From NCBI GenBank assembly GCA_902579085.1, contig CACHFK010000002.1, positions 1-63,076 on the forward strand: DNA of 63,076 bases. The letters are read 5' to 3'. Positions within the stretch are counted from its first letter, which is position 1. Every line of letters begins with the position of its first letter. Positions 25,384 through 33,860 of this stretch are shown in pieces. Below the pieces are notes generated by a model, which saw nothing but the letters and a program-made list of their open reading frames with translations, was not told the origin of the DNA and searched no databases. Source of the DNA: an uncultured Pelagibacteraceae bacterium. Lineage in GTDB: Bacteria > Pseudomonadota > Alphaproteobacteria > Pelagibacterales > Pelagibacteraceae. The position numbers were made by a program, and so were the translations under genes.

Positions 25384-25758
25384 TTATTTTTTTATAGCAT
25401 TATACATGCTTAGAGTATCATCGAAAGCCATAAACATAGACATTTTTCCATCTTTTATCTCAAAGTAATGACCGAATATAGTTTCCATACCATCAGCAGT
25501 TGCTTTGCATTTAGCAAATACTTTATCTCCTTCTGCAATCATAAACTCAGGGGTTACAGAAAAATTACTCCATTGTTGAGGTATTAAAGACATTGTTTTC
25601 ATCATTGCTTCTTTACCTTTGTGAGTTCCTGACATTGGATGTTTGTCACCTGGATAAACCCAAGTTATTTCATCGTGAACTATCTCATTAAAGAAAGTTT
25701 CCATGTCTCCCTTGCCAAATAATTCATAACCTCTTTTTACAATTTCTTTTGCGTCCAT
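25384..25758 (-). CDS. SnoaL-like (ketosteroid isomerase-related) protein
   Basis: The 124-residue protein has the SnoaL/NTF2 cone layout: helix AKEIVKRGYELFGKGDMETFFNEIVHDEITWVYPGDKHPMSGTHKGKEA in two parts, then strands DKVFAKCKATADGMETIFGHYFEIKDGKMSMFMAFDD. The WVYPG...HPMSGTHKG block is typical of SnoaL-like epoxide hydrolase or isomerase-type proteins. It is the first gene of the tiny-protein cluster and lies 92 bases after cysK on the same strand. That gap could hold its own promoter. Confidence 0.8.
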   Translation of the reverse strand: MDAKEIVKRGYELFGKGDMETFFNEIVHDEITWVYPGDKHPMSGTHKGKEAMMKTMSLIPQQWSNFSVTPEFMIAEGDKVFAKCKATADGMETIFGHYFEIKDGKMSMFMAFDDTLSMYNAIKK

Positions 25759-25850
25759 TTTTGTTCCTTTTTAAATTGTTAATTTTATTCTAAGTTTAAA
25801 ATAGTCTAACAAACGAATGTAATGATTTTATTACAAAGCAGGTATGTGCC

Positions 25851-26852
25851 TTAAATCCAATCGGGAAAGGGGAGACCTTTTTCTTTTAAAAAAGCTTTAT
25901 TAAACAGCTTAGAGTTGTATTTATCAGATTTATCACAAAGAATTGTAACAATTGTTTTTCCTGGCCCAAGTTCTTTACCCAATCTTATAGCTCCAGCAAT
26001 ATTTACTCCACAACTTGTTCCCAAACTTAATCCTTCATTTTGAATTAAATCATAAATAATAGGTAGGGATTCATGGTCACTTATTGAAAAAGCTCCATCT
26101 ATTTTTGCTTCTGCAAAATTTGCGGTAACCCTGCTTGACCCTATTCCTTCTGTAATAGAACCACCTTCAGATTTTAATTCTCCATGATGAATATAATTAT
26201 AAAGTGCAGATCCTGTGGGGTCTGATAAATAAATTTTAATATCTTTATTTTTTTCTTTTAGATAACTACTAGTTCCGCTAATAGTACCCCCAGTTCCTGA
26301 AGAACAAACAAAACCATCTATTTTTCCATCTGTTTGATTCCAAATTTCAGGTCCTGTTGTTTCGTAGTGGCCCTTGGCATTAGCAGTGTTATCAAATTGA
26401 TTAGCCCAAACTACCCCATGATTATTTGAACTTTTAAGTTCTTCAGCTAATCTTCCAGCAAACTTAACGTAATTACCATCATCTTTATAAGGCTTTGGTG
26501 GCACCAACCTTAAATCTGCACCAATATTTCTTAAAGTATCTTTTTTTTCTTGGGTTTGGTTATCATTCATTACTATTACAGTTTTATAACCAAGAGAATT
26601 TCCTATTAAGCACAAACCAATTCCAGTATTACCTGCTGTTCCTTCAACTATTGTTCCTCCTTTAGAAATTAATTTTTTTTCTTCTGCATCTTTTATTAAA
26701 GCAAGAGCTGCTCTATCTTTTACTGATCCACCAGGATTTAAGTATTCAGCTTTTCCATAAATGTTGCATCCGGTAATCTCTGAAGCAGCTTTAAGTTTTA
26801 TAAGAGGAGTATTTCCTATCGACTGAATAAAACTATCGCTATAATTTTTCAT
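25851..26852 (-). CDS. cysK: Cysteine synthase (O-acetylserine sulfhydrylase)
   Basis: The 333-residue PLP enzyme converts O-acetylserine plus sulfide to cysteine. The PLP Lys is in [13 protein letters not shown] (near residue 43). The Asn/substrate loop is [10 protein letters not shown] (near 70), and the phosphate-binding loop is [16 protein letters not shown] (near 178). The C-terminal [18 protein letters not shown] is of the longer CysK/CBS-like type seen in alphaproteobacteria. The start chosen is the ATG at 26852; a GTG two codons upstream is possible. Either start overlaps the end of cysE, so the two are coupled, and they can form the cysteine synthase pair. Confidence 0.92.
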   Translation of the reverse strand: MKNYSDSFIQSIGNTPLIKLKAASEITGCNIYGKAEYLNPGGSVKDRAALALIKDAEEKKLISKGGTIVEGTAGNTGIGLCLIGNSLGYKTVIVMNDNQTQEKKDTLRNIGADLRLVPPKPYKDDGNYVKFAGRLAEELKSSNNHGVVWANQFDNTANAKGHYETTGPEIWNQTDGKIDGFVCSSGTGGTISGTSSYLKEKNKDIKIYLSDPTGSALYNYIHHGELKSEGGSITEGIGSSRVTANFAEAKIDGAFSISDHESLPIIYDLIQNEGLSLGTSCGVNIAGAIRLGKELGPGKTIVTILCDKSDKYNSKLFNKAFLKEKGLPFPDWI

Positions 26853-27417
26853 TTTCACTTTCGTCTGTTACCGCATAAGGTTTAAATTCTTCATTTGCCA
26901 TACCAACATTTTTTGCTGGAATTCCAACCATCACAGCATTTTCAGGAACATCTTTAGTAACAACTGCATTAGCTCCAACCTTAGCATTTTTTCCAACTAT
27001 AACAGGTCCTAATATTTGTGCACCTGATCCAACAACTACATTATCCATTAATGTCGGATGTCTTTTAGTATTTCTTTGTTCATTAGATTTTATACTAGGA
27101 GCAATTCCTCCTAAAGTGACCATATGATAAATAGTTACATTATTTCCAATCTCAGAAGTTTCTCCAATTACTACTCCCATGCCATGATCAATAAATAAAT
27201 TGTCACCTATCTTTGCCTTAGGATGGATTTCTATACCCGTTAAGAATCTTGAGAATTGAGAAATCATTCTTGCAATTAAATCAAACTTTGCAATAGAAAA
27301 AAAATTTGCAATTCTATGAAGAAAAACTGCTTTAACACCTGGATAAGTTAATATTATACTTAATTTTGATTTTGCAGCAGGGTCTCTGTTAATTATGGAT
27401 TCTAAAAAATTGTTCAT
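26839..27417 (-). CDS. cysE: Serine O-acetyltransferase
   Basis: The 192-residue enzyme is of the short CysE/EpsC type. An N-terminal helical domain ([16 protein letters not shown] near residue 25) precedes a left-handed beta helix with hexapeptide repeats. [43 protein letters not shown] (residues 62 to 104) contains the catalytic DHG and IGET loop. The C-terminal [15 protein letters not shown] closes the coil. It makes O-acetylserine from serine and acetyl-CoA. It lies directly downstream of the Cys-rich peptide and persulfide dioxygenase genes and upstream of cysK, linking sulfide oxidation with sulfide assimilation. Confidence 0.93.
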   Translation of the reverse strand: MNNFLESIINRDPAAKSKLSIILTYPGVKAVFLHRIANFFSIAKFDLIARMISQFSRFLTGIEIHPKAKIGDNLFIDHGMGVVIGETSEIGNNVTIYHMVTLGGIAPSIKSNEQRNTKRHPTLMDNVVVGSGAQILGPVIVGKNAKVGANAVVTKDVPENAVMVGIPAKNVGMANEEFKPYAVTDESENEKL

Positions 27418-27454
27418 TCAAGTATTTAAAAGATTAATTTATTTAAATAATCAA

Positions 27455-27574
27455 TTAGTTGTTACAACAACAACTTCCTGATTCAGGTTTACATCTGCAC
27501 TCTTTAGTGCCGTCACATTTGCATTTGTCATAAGTACAATTTGTACAAACGCATTTTGGATTATTGCAAGCCAT
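27455..27574 (-). CDS. Metallothionein-like Cys-rich peptide (39 residues, 11 Cys)
   Basis: An ATG-started frame of 39 codons on the minus strand encodes Cys at positions 3, 8, 10, 13, 18, 20, 26, 28, 35, 36 and 37. The spacing CxC-xx-C, CxC, CxC and a terminal CCC is that of metal-thiolate clusters. Segments include KCVCTNC, KCKCDG and ECRCKP, ending SCCCNN. It has no aromatic core apart from one Tyr. Bacterial metallothionein-like peptides of this type bind Zn or Cu. It sits 37 bases upstream of cysE and 51 bases downstream of the persulfide dioxygenase, all on the same strand. Binding of metal or of sulfane sulfur is inference. It has no clear Shine-Dalgarno, which is common here. Confidence 0.8.
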   Translation of the reverse strand: MACNNPKCVCTNCTYDKCKCDGTKECRCKPESGSCCCNN

Positions 27575-27625
27575 TAAAATAATATAATTATAGATGTAAT
27601 AAAAACAAGGCTAAATTAATGCTGA

Positions 27626-28318
27626 TTATATCTGGTTTAACGTTAAACCTTTTAAATTTGCTGGAACAGCTATATCCATCATTTTTGGATTAGATAGATT
27701 TAAATTGTTCATGATCTCTGCATATTCCTCTTTAGAACTTACTTGTAAGCGAGGATTATTATTTTTTTCATTTTCAATCGTTGAATTTTTTTTCCCATTA
27801 TAATCATGAGCTGGATAAACTAATGTTTTTTCTGGTAATTTAAGTACTTTATTAAATAAAGAGTCATAAGCATCTAAAGGACTCCCACTTTGAAAATCTG
27901 TTCTTCCAGTGCCATTTATTAAAAGAGTATCACCAGTGAAAACTCTATCATCCATTAAATAGCAATAAGAGCAATCAGTATGACCCGGGGTATAAATTGC
28001 CTTAAGTTTAATATTTTCTATATTTAAATTTTCATTATCTTTTAATTTAATATCAACAACTTCAGATTTTGATTTTTCTCCCATAATTCGGGTACAATTA
28101 GTTCTTTTATTAAGTTCATTTAGTCCTGAGATATGGTCAGCATGAATATGAGTATCTAAGACTTTAACTAATTTTAGATCTAAATTTTCTAAGATTTTTA
28201 TATATTCATCCGAATGTTCAATAACTGGATCAATAATCAAAGCCTCTCTGCCTTTTCCACTCGAGATTATGTAAGTGTATGTAGAAGATTTTGTATCAAA
28301 CAGTTGTTCAAAAATCAT
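27626..28318 (-). CDS. Persulfide dioxygenase-like MBL-fold hydrolase (ETHE1 type)
   Basis: The 230-residue protein has the metallo-beta-lactamase fold with the iron-site motif of ETHE1-like enzymes. DTHIHADHISG (near residue 55) is followed by the His of YTPGHTDCSY (near 110), FTGDTLLINGTGRTDFQSG (near 127) and the late His in YPAHDYNG (near 169). The TGRTDFQ block is characteristic of persulfide dioxygenases, which oxidise glutathione persulfide to sulfite. It is slightly short at the C-terminus but ends in the family segment NLNLSNPKMMDIAVPANLKG. It follows the sulfide:quinone oxidoreductase gene by 33 bases, the expected partner. Confidence 0.9.
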   Translation of the reverse strand: MIFEQLFDTKSSTYTYIISSGKGREALIIDPVIEHSDEYIKILENLDLKLVKVLDTHIHADHISGLNELNKRTNCTRIMGEKSKSEVVDIKLKDNENLNIENIKLKAIYTPGHTDCSYCYLMDDRVFTGDTLLINGTGRTDFQSGSPLDAYDSLFNKVLKLPEKTLVYPAHDYNGKKNSTIENEKNNNPRLQVSSKEEYAEIMNNLNLSNPKMMDIAVPANLKGLTLNQI

Positions 28319-28351
28319 AATTATAAATATTTGAAATTTATTAAATTACAA

Positions 28352-29593
28352 TTATTTTTCAACAGCTTTGTGAGCTGGCTTACTCCACTCTTTTCCTTTA
28401 AACATTACATTCCATTGTAAATATGGGAAAAGTTTTGATTTCATCTGCCAATAAATTGAACTTGGTTTTGTTGGGTCTAAAGGAAAACTTGGTGTTACTT
28501 TTCCGCCATAACAAAACTCAGCTAACATTACTTTGCCATATGCGACAGTTAAAGGGCATGCACCATAACCATCGTAAAGTCTGTAAGCTTCAGAAGATTT
28601 TTTGATATCTTTAATTATATTGTGTGCAACTATTGGAGCTTGCTTTCTAACTGCCGCACCAGTTTTCGCATTAGGAGCATTCATAACATCTCCTAAGCTA
28701 TAAATATTTTCATATTTCGTATGTTTTAAAGTCCCACCCTTATGATCAACATCTACCCATCCACCTGCATCGGCTAGAGGACTATTTTTAATAAAATCAG
28801 GAGAAGTTTGTGGAGGAGTTACATGTATAAAGTCAAATTTTTTTGTAACCTCTTTACTGTTTCCATCTTTATCGGAAACTTTAAAGACAGCTTCTTTTGC
28901 TTCACCATTAACCGAAATCAAATTATGCTGAAAGCTTCTTGTTATTCCATAAGAGTCGCAAACTTCATTAAGTGGACCTTGAAAATGAGGAACACCAAAT
29001 ATAACTGGCTTGGCACATAAAAATTCTAGACTGCTATCTTTAAGAGCTCCTTTTTTCTTTAAATGATCCGCCGCTAGATAAGCTATTTTTTGTGGAGCAC
29101 CCGCACATTTAATTGGCATTGGAGGTTCAGTAAATAATAAGTTGCCACCTTTTAAATTTTTTAAACATTCCCATGTATATACTGCTAAATCAGAGTCATA
29201 GTTTGTGCATACATTATTTTTTCCTAATGATTCTTTTAGTCCGACTACACCATCAAAATTAAGTTTTAGTCCAGGACAAACAACAAGATAGTCATAATTG
29301 TATTCACCATTGTTAGTTTTAACAGAATTAGATTCAGGTGAAAAACTTACTGCATATTCTTTTATCCAATTTACAAAGCTTGGCATTACTTCAGACATAG
29401 GCTTTATAGTGTTATTTACATTATAAGCACCTGCGCCTACTAAAGTCCAAGCGGCCTGGTATAAAGATTTATCAGAAGGTTCAATTATAGATATTGTTAA
29501 ATCTGATTTTAAATTTTTTAATCTTGTTGCAACGGATATACCTGCGCATCCACCCCCGACAATTAATATATTTGAGTGATTTGAATTATTCAT
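28352..29593 (-). CDS. sqr: Sulfide:quinone oxidoreductase, type II
   Basis: The 413-residue FAD protein starts with a dinucleotide-binding site (ILIVGGGCAGISVATRL, residues 9 to 25). The type II SQR hallmark MPIKCAGAPQKIAYLAADH places redox Cys163, and YDGYGACPLTVAYGKVMLAEF places Cys346. This corresponds to the two active Cys of human SQOR. The late FAD site is NIYSLGDVMNAPNAKTGAAVRKQAP (near 297 to 320). It oxidises sulfide at the membrane, passes electrons to ubiquinone and forms a persulfide on a small thiol for the downstream dioxygenase. It is the first gene of the sulfide set. A divergent peroxiredoxin gene lies 134 bases away. Confidence 0.92.
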   Translation of the reverse strand: MNNSNHSNILIVGGGCAGISVATRLKNLKSDLTISIIEPSDKSLYQAAWTLVGAGAYNVNNTIKPMSEVMPSFVNWIKEYAVSFSPESNSVKTNNGEYNYDYLVVCPGLKLNFDGVVGLKESLGKNNVCTNYDSDLAVYTWECLKNLKGGNLLFTEPPMPIKCAGAPQKIAYLAADHLKKKGALKDSSLEFLCAKPVIFGVPHFQGPLNEVCDSYGITRSFQHNLISVNGEAKEAVFKVSDKDGNSKEVTKKFDFIHVTPPQTSPDFIKNSPLADAGGWVDVDHKGGTLKHTKYENIYSLGDVMNAPNAKTGAAVRKQAPIVAHNIIKDIKKSSEAYRLYDGYGACPLTVAYGKVMLAEFCYGGKVTPSFPLDPTKPSSIYWQMKSKLFPYLQWNVMFKGKEWSKPAHKAVEK

Positions 29594-29668
29594 ATTTTAA
29601 AGGACACTACACTAGAAAAACTATTTTGATATATGTCTTAAAAGTTGCGTTTATTAAATTTAATATCG

Positions 29669-29696
29669 TTGATAAATATAATTAATAACTTATAAT
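29669..29696 (+). promoter_or_regulatory. Sigma70-type promoter of the peroxiredoxin gene
   Basis: A TTGATA -35 box (29669-29674) and a perfect TATAAT -10 box (29691-29696) are separated by 16 bases. They lie upstream of a strong Shine-Dalgarno (AAGGAG) and the ATG at 29728. The match is unusually good for this AT-rich sequence. Confidence 0.55.
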
Positions 29697-29727
29697 AATT
29701 CTAAAAAACAAAAAGGAGATTAGAATT

Positions 29728-30387
29728 ATGTTAAAAATAAATAGTGTTTGTCCTGATTTTCAGTGCAAGACTTCAGAGGGTGATATTTCTTTTCATGAAT
29801 GGTTAGGAGACAGTTGGGGAGTTTTATTTTCTCACCCAAAAGATTTCACACCTGTTTGTACTACGGAATTAGGTTCTTTAGGACAAATGAAAGCAGAATT
29901 TGATGCAAGAAATGTAAAAGTTATTGGATTAAGTGTTGATGGTGTTGAAGATCATAAAAAATGGTTAGAAGATATTAAAGATGTATCTGGAACTAAACCA
30001 GACTATCCAATTATTGCTGACGAAGATTTAAAAGTTGCTAAACTTTTTAATATGTTAGAAGGAGATGCGGGAACTTCATCTATGGGTCGAACTGCTGTTG
30101 ATAATGAGACGGTAAGAACAGTTTTCGTTATTAGACCGGATAAAAGAATTGGTCTATACCTAACATATCCGATGGCAACTGGAAGAAACTTCCATGAAAT
30201 TTTAAGAGCTATAGACTCAATGCAACTTACAGCTAAACATAGAGTTGCAACCCCAGCAAATTGGAAAAAAGGAGAAGATGTAGTTATTCTTCCTGCGGTC
30301 AAAGATGATGAGGCTAAAAAAATCTATCCAGATGGCTGGGAAACAGTAAAACCATATTTAAGAAAAGTACCAGATCCATCTAAATAA
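29728..30387 (+). CDS. 1-Cys peroxiredoxin (Prx6 family)
   Basis: The 219-residue thiol peroxidase carries the peroxidatic Cys in HPKDFTPVCTTELG (near residue 47). The long C-terminal domain is typical of Prx6 (TYPMATGRNFHEILRAIDSMQL near 149, PANWKKGEDVVILPAVKDDEAKKIYPDGWETVKPYLR). There is no clear resolving Cys in the usual place, consistent with the 1-Cys class. It reduces hydrogen peroxide and organic peroxides in the cytoplasm. Divergent from the sulfide-oxidation operon, it may protect against oxidants formed when sulfide and oxygen meet; that link is inferred from position. Confidence 0.93.
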   Translation: MLKINSVCPDFQCKTSEGDISFHEWLGDSWGVLFSHPKDFTPVCTTELGSLGQMKAEFDARNVKVIGLSVDGVEDHKKWLEDIKDVSGTKPDYPIIADEDLKVAKLFNMLEGDAGTSSMGRTAVDNETVRTVFVIRPDKRIGLYLTYPMATGRNFHEILRAIDSMQLTAKHRVATPANWKKGEDVVILPAVKDDEAKKIYPDGWETVKPYLRKVPDPSK

Positions 30388-30404
30388 TCTGGTAAAAAGA
30401 AATT

Positions 30405-30450
30405 AAAACCTCAGCATTGAGAATTTTCTCAAATAAGTCTGAGGTTTTTT
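30405..30450. terminator. Bidirectional rho-independent terminator (peroxiredoxin / racemase)
   Basis: AAAACCTCAG (30405-30414) pairs perfectly with CTGAGGTTTT (30439-30448) and is followed by a T run. Inside it a second stem, TTGAGA/TCTCAA (30417-30432), forms a forked tip. It sits between the convergent genes and can serve both strands. Confidence 0.85.
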
Positions 30451-31152
30451 TTATTTTATATTTTTATATTTTTTCATAGAAACGCCAGCTAAAAGTAAAT
30501 TTGGATCTATAAATATTTTTGATTCTTTGATTTTTTTAAATGATTTGAATGCAAATATTGCAATTGGTAATTCTGTGCAACCAAGTATTATTTTTCTGCA
30601 TTTAATTTTCATTAAATAATTGACAGCAGGTCTAATAGCTCTTTCTGCTTCTTTTATTTTACCCATTTTTACATACTTTATCGATTTATTCACTGAACTT
30701 TTTTGTAAAGATTTTAAAGGACTAACTAATTGAAAATTTTTTTCAAAGTATCTGTGATAAACTTTAGTATTTAATGTAGCTTCAGTACTTAAAAGTCCAA
30801 TCTTAGAATTTTTTTTGCATGTTTTTTTAGTATTCAAATATACTTCTTTTGGCATACTGATTATTGGAATATTAATTTTTTTTTGAATGTCATCGTGCCA
30901 ATAATGAGCTGTGTTGCATGGCATTACAATGAATTTACAGTTATTTTTTTGCAACATTTTACAACCTTTAACTAGGGCGTTTAATACATTGTAATATTTT
31001 TTCAAATTTTCTGGTCTCTTAGGAGTATCCGATTTATTATAAAGAACAAATAAAGGATATTGTTGATCTAACTTTCCTCTATTAAGTTTTGCTAGTTTAT
31101 TGCAGAAATCTAAACCAGCTTGCGTTCCCATCCCGCCTAATATTCCTATCAT
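30451..31152 (-). CDS. Aspartate/glutamate/hydantoin racemase-family protein
   Basis: The 233-residue protein has the two catalytic Cys of cofactor-independent amino acid racemases: MPCNTAHYWHDD (near residue 82) and ILGCTELPIAIF (near 193). The opening IGILGGMGTQAGLDF is that of the aspartate racemase branch. It would interconvert L and D forms of an acidic amino acid (or a related acid) in the cytoplasm. It stands alone on the minus strand, closed by the shared terminator. Confidence 0.88.
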   Translation of the reverse strand: MIGILGGMGTQAGLDFCNKLAKLNRGKLDQQYPLFVLYNKSDTPKRPENLKKYYNVLNALVKGCKMLQKNNCKFIVMPCNTAHYWHDDIQKKINIPIISMPKEVYLNTKKTCKKNSKIGLLSTEATLNTKVYHRYFEKNFQLVSPLKSLQKSSVNKSIKYVKMGKIKEAERAIRPAVNYLMKIKCRKIILGCTELPIAIFAFKSFKKIKESKIFIDPNLLLAGVSMKKYKNIK

Positions 31153-31214
31153 AATTTAAATTTTCTTAATATTGTTTAATAAATTGATTATACAACTATA
31201 TTTTAATTATTATT

Positions 31215-31967
31215 ATGCAACAAATATATATTGATGATATTGGAAAAGGTTTTCCTCTAGTTTTAATTCATGGATATCTTGGTTCATCAGAAATGTGGCT
31301 TTTACAAAAAAAATTTTTAAGTAAAAATTATAGAATAATTACACCTGCTTTACCGGGTTTTGGTGAAAGTTATAATGTTAAATCTCTTAATAGTATTAAT
31401 AAAATGGCACAAATGCTGCTTAAATTGATTAACGAGAAAAATATAAATAAGTTCCATTTATTGGGACATTCAATGGGAGGAATGATAGTTCAAGAGATGG
31501 TAAAAATATCTGAAAAAAAAATTAAAAAACTAATTTGTTTTGCCACTGGTTCTATTGGAGATATTCCAGATAGATTTGAGAGTATAGATACCTCTATTGA
31601 AAATTTAAAAGAAGAAGGAATTAAAGAAACTGTTAAAAGAATAACTCCAAAATGGTTCGTAAAAGGACAAAAAGCTAAAAATTATTATTTATGTGAAAAT
31701 GCAGTTAAACAAATAAAAGAAGTAACAGCTTATAATGCTCTAGTAGCTATGAAAAGTTGGAGAGGATACGAAAATTTAAAAAATATCAAACAAGATACAC
31801 TGATCATCTGGGGGGATAAAGATGTTTCATATAATTTTAATCAAGTTGATATTTTAAAAAAAAATATACCTAATAGTAAATTAAAGATCTTTAAAGATTG
31901 CGGTCACAATGTTCATCTTGAAGAACCTCAAAAGTTCAATGAAACAGTTAAAAACTTCTTATCATGA
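31215..31967 (+). CDS. Alpha/beta hydrolase
   Basis: The 250-residue protein has the oxyanion motif LIHGYLGSSEMW (near residue 17). The nucleophile elbow is GHSMGG (near 85), followed by an Asp in IIWGDKDVSYNF (near 198) and the catalytic His in DCGHNVHLEEP (near 230). The triad is complete. The pattern is that of small-molecule esterases or lactonases, and the substrate is unknown. The MFS gene begins inside its stop codon (ATGA overlap), and the LysE gene overlaps the MFS gene in the same way. The three are one unit. Confidence 0.87.
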   Translation: MQQIYIDDIGKGFPLVLIHGYLGSSEMWLLQKKFLSKNYRIITPALPGFGESYNVKSLNSINKMAQMLLKLINEKNINKFHLLGHSMGGMIVQEMVKISEKKIKKLICFATGSIGDIPDRFESIDTSIENLKEEGIKETVKRITPKWFVKGQKAKNYYLCENAVKQIKEVTAYNALVAMKSWRGYENLKNIKQDTLIIWGDKDVSYNFNQVDILKKNIPNSKLKIFKDCGHNVHLEEPQKFNETVKNFLS

Positions 31968-33127
31968 ACAGAAATCTTTTAATTCTTACATTAAGTCAAA
32001 TTTTTAGCTTTACTGCTGCTCCAGTAACGGTATTTTTAAGTGGAATTATTGGTTCTCAAATTAGCCCTTTAAAATCACTCTCTACTTTGCCAATGTCAAT
32101 ATCGGTAGTTGGTATAGCGATAGGCGCAATTCTTGCAACAAAAGTTATGAGTTTAATAGGAAGAAAAGCTGGATTTATTTTAGCATCAATTGGAAATTTT
32201 TTATTTTCTCTATTGGCAGCTTATTCAATAATGGATCAAAACTTTATTCTATTTTGTTTTGCAAATTTTTTTATTGGTGTTGGTATGGCTTTCACACATC
32301 AATATCGATTCGCTGCAGCTGAAAGTGTTGAAAAAGATAAAGTACCTAGGGCAATTTCAATAATTTTATTAGGTGGAATTGTTTCAGCATTTTTAGGGCC
32401 AAGCATGGCAAATTATGGAAAAGATATTGTTACTGATCAATTGTATGTTGGATCTTATTTGTCACTTGCTATTTTAACCATCATACCGGCAATTTTCTTT
32501 TTATTTTATGAAAATACATCAAAATTAGAGTCTAATATAAAAAGTTCAGGGAGAAGTATTTTAGAATTAATTTCGCAACCTAGATTTTTACAGGCACTCG
32601 TAGCCTCAGCATTTGGATATGCAATAATGACATTTTTGATGACAGCAACTCCATTAAGTATGCATGTAATGGAAAAAATGAGTCTAAGTAAAACAGGTTT
32701 GGTTATACAGTTTCATGTTGTAGCAATGTTTCTACCATCTTTGATAACTGGAAATTTAGTTAAAAAATTTGGTCATAGCAATATAATGTATGCAGGAGTT
32801 TTTCTTTACAGCATAACTATAATAGCAAGTTTCTTTGATCAAACTTATTATAATTATATGTTTGCATTAATTTTTTTAGGTTTAGGTTGGAATTTTTTAT
32901 TTATATCTGGCACGAGTTTACTAGTTTTAACCTATAAAGAAGAAGAAAAATTCAAAGCTCAAGGATTAAATGATTTTATTGTATATTCTGTTCATGCTAC
33001 CGGCAGTTTATCTGCTGGAGTTTTAATTATGCTTGCTAACTGGAAAATAATGAATTTACTATGCATTCCCTTTTTAATAATCATTATCCTGACGACTTTA
33101 AGAGCGGACATATTAAGTAAAAAATGA
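31964..33127 (+). CDS. Major facilitator superfamily transporter
   Basis: The 387-residue protein has about twelve hydrophobic segments in two halves. The loop after helix 2 reads SLIGRKAGFILAS, a form of the MFS G-x-x-x-D/G-R-x-G-R signature. The segment HQYRFAAAESV near residue 110 and the second-half loop VKKFGHSNIMYAG near 264 are typical of small exporters or sugar/drug permeases of unknown substrate. It is translationally coupled at both ends, with the alpha/beta hydrolase and with the LysE-type exporter. Confidence 0.87.
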   Translation: MNRNLLILTLSQIFSFTAAPVTVFLSGIIGSQISPLKSLSTLPMSISVVGIAIGAILATKVMSLIGRKAGFILASIGNFLFSLLAAYSIMDQNFILFCFANFFIGVGMAFTHQYRFAAAESVEKDKVPRAISIILLGGIVSAFLGPSMANYGKDIVTDQLYVGSYLSLAILTIIPAIFFLFYENTSKLESNIKSSGRSILELISQPRFLQALVASAFGYAIMTFLMTATPLSMHVMEKMSLSKTGLVIQFHVVAMFLPSLITGNLVKKFGHSNIMYAGVFLYSITIIASFFDQTYYNYMFALIFLGLGWNFLFISGTSLLVLTYKEEEKFKAQGLNDFIVYSVHATGSLSAGVLIMLANWKIMNLLCIPFLIIIILTTLRADILSKK

Positions 33128-33738
33128 GCTTTCTAGTACTCGGTTTTATTACAGGTTTTAGTTTGATTTTAGCTATTGGAGCTCAAAATATATTTATAAT
33201 AGAACAAGGTTTAAAAAAACAATATGTTTTTTTAGTTTGTTTAATTTGCTCTATATCTGATTTAATTCTAATTTTTTTAGGAATATTTTTATTTGAATAT
33301 TTTAAAATTTATTTCACAAAAAATGTCGAATTAATTTTTAATATATTGCTTTTTATCTTCTTAATTTATTTTATCTACACAAAAGTAAGATCTTTATATA
33401 AAAGATCTGAGATAAACTTTGAATATACCAAATTATCTTTAAAGAATATAATTATTAAAACTCTAGGATTTACATATTTAAATCCTCATGTTTATTCAGA
33501 TACGGTATTTTTTTTAGGAAATTTTTCAAAAAATTTCTTAATTGCACAAAAATTTTTTTTTGGAATGGGTGCTTCAATTGCATCTTTTTTATTTTTTTTC
33601 TTATTAGGTTATTTAGCTAAATTTTTTTCTAACAATTTAATTAATTCAAAAGTTTGGAAAACTATAAATTTTTTTATAATTATATTTATGACAGTTTTAT
33701 CTAGCTATGTTTTTTTGGATATTATTGATTTAATTTAA
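33124..33738 (+). CDS. LysE/ArgO-family amino acid exporter
   Basis: This 204-residue, six-helix membrane protein has the LysE family pattern. GFITGFSLILAIGAQNIFIIEQGLKKQYVFLVCLICSISDLILIFLGI (residues 7 to 54) closely follows the ArgO arrangement of G-x-Q-N and S-D-L. Later, LGFTYLNPHVYSDTVFFLG (near 118) carries the conserved N-P-H. Such proteins export arginine, lysine or related basic amino acids. It overlaps the MFS gene by four bases. Confidence 0.87.
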   Translation: MSFLVLGFITGFSLILAIGAQNIFIIEQGLKKQYVFLVCLICSISDLILIFLGIFLFEYFKIYFTKNVELIFNILLFIFLIYFIYTKVRSLYKRSEINFEYTKLSLKNIIIKTLGFTYLNPHVYSDTVFFLGNFSKNFLIAQKFFFGMGASIASFLFFFLLGYLAKFFSNNLINSKVWKTINFFIIIFMTVLSSYVFLDIIDLI

Positions 33739-33748
33739 AATTTAATGC

Positions 33749-33767
33749 ATGTGGCAACTTGCTACAT
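33749..33767. promoter_or_regulatory. 19-bp palindrome upstream of pseudoazurin
   Basis: ATGTGGCAA-C-TTGCTACAT has nine-base arms with one mismatch and a single central base. It is too tight to fold as an RNA hairpin but has the shape of a dimeric repressor or activator site. It lies between the LysE gene end (33738) and the pseudoazurin ATG (33861). It could control the latter; the regulator is unknown. Confidence 0.35.
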
Positions 33768-33860
33768 TATACTATCTTGTTTAAATTATTTTAATTCTTA
33801 AATGATTTAGATAAGTAAAATCATAAGATATGAATATTTTTCAGAAAGGGTCAAAAACAT

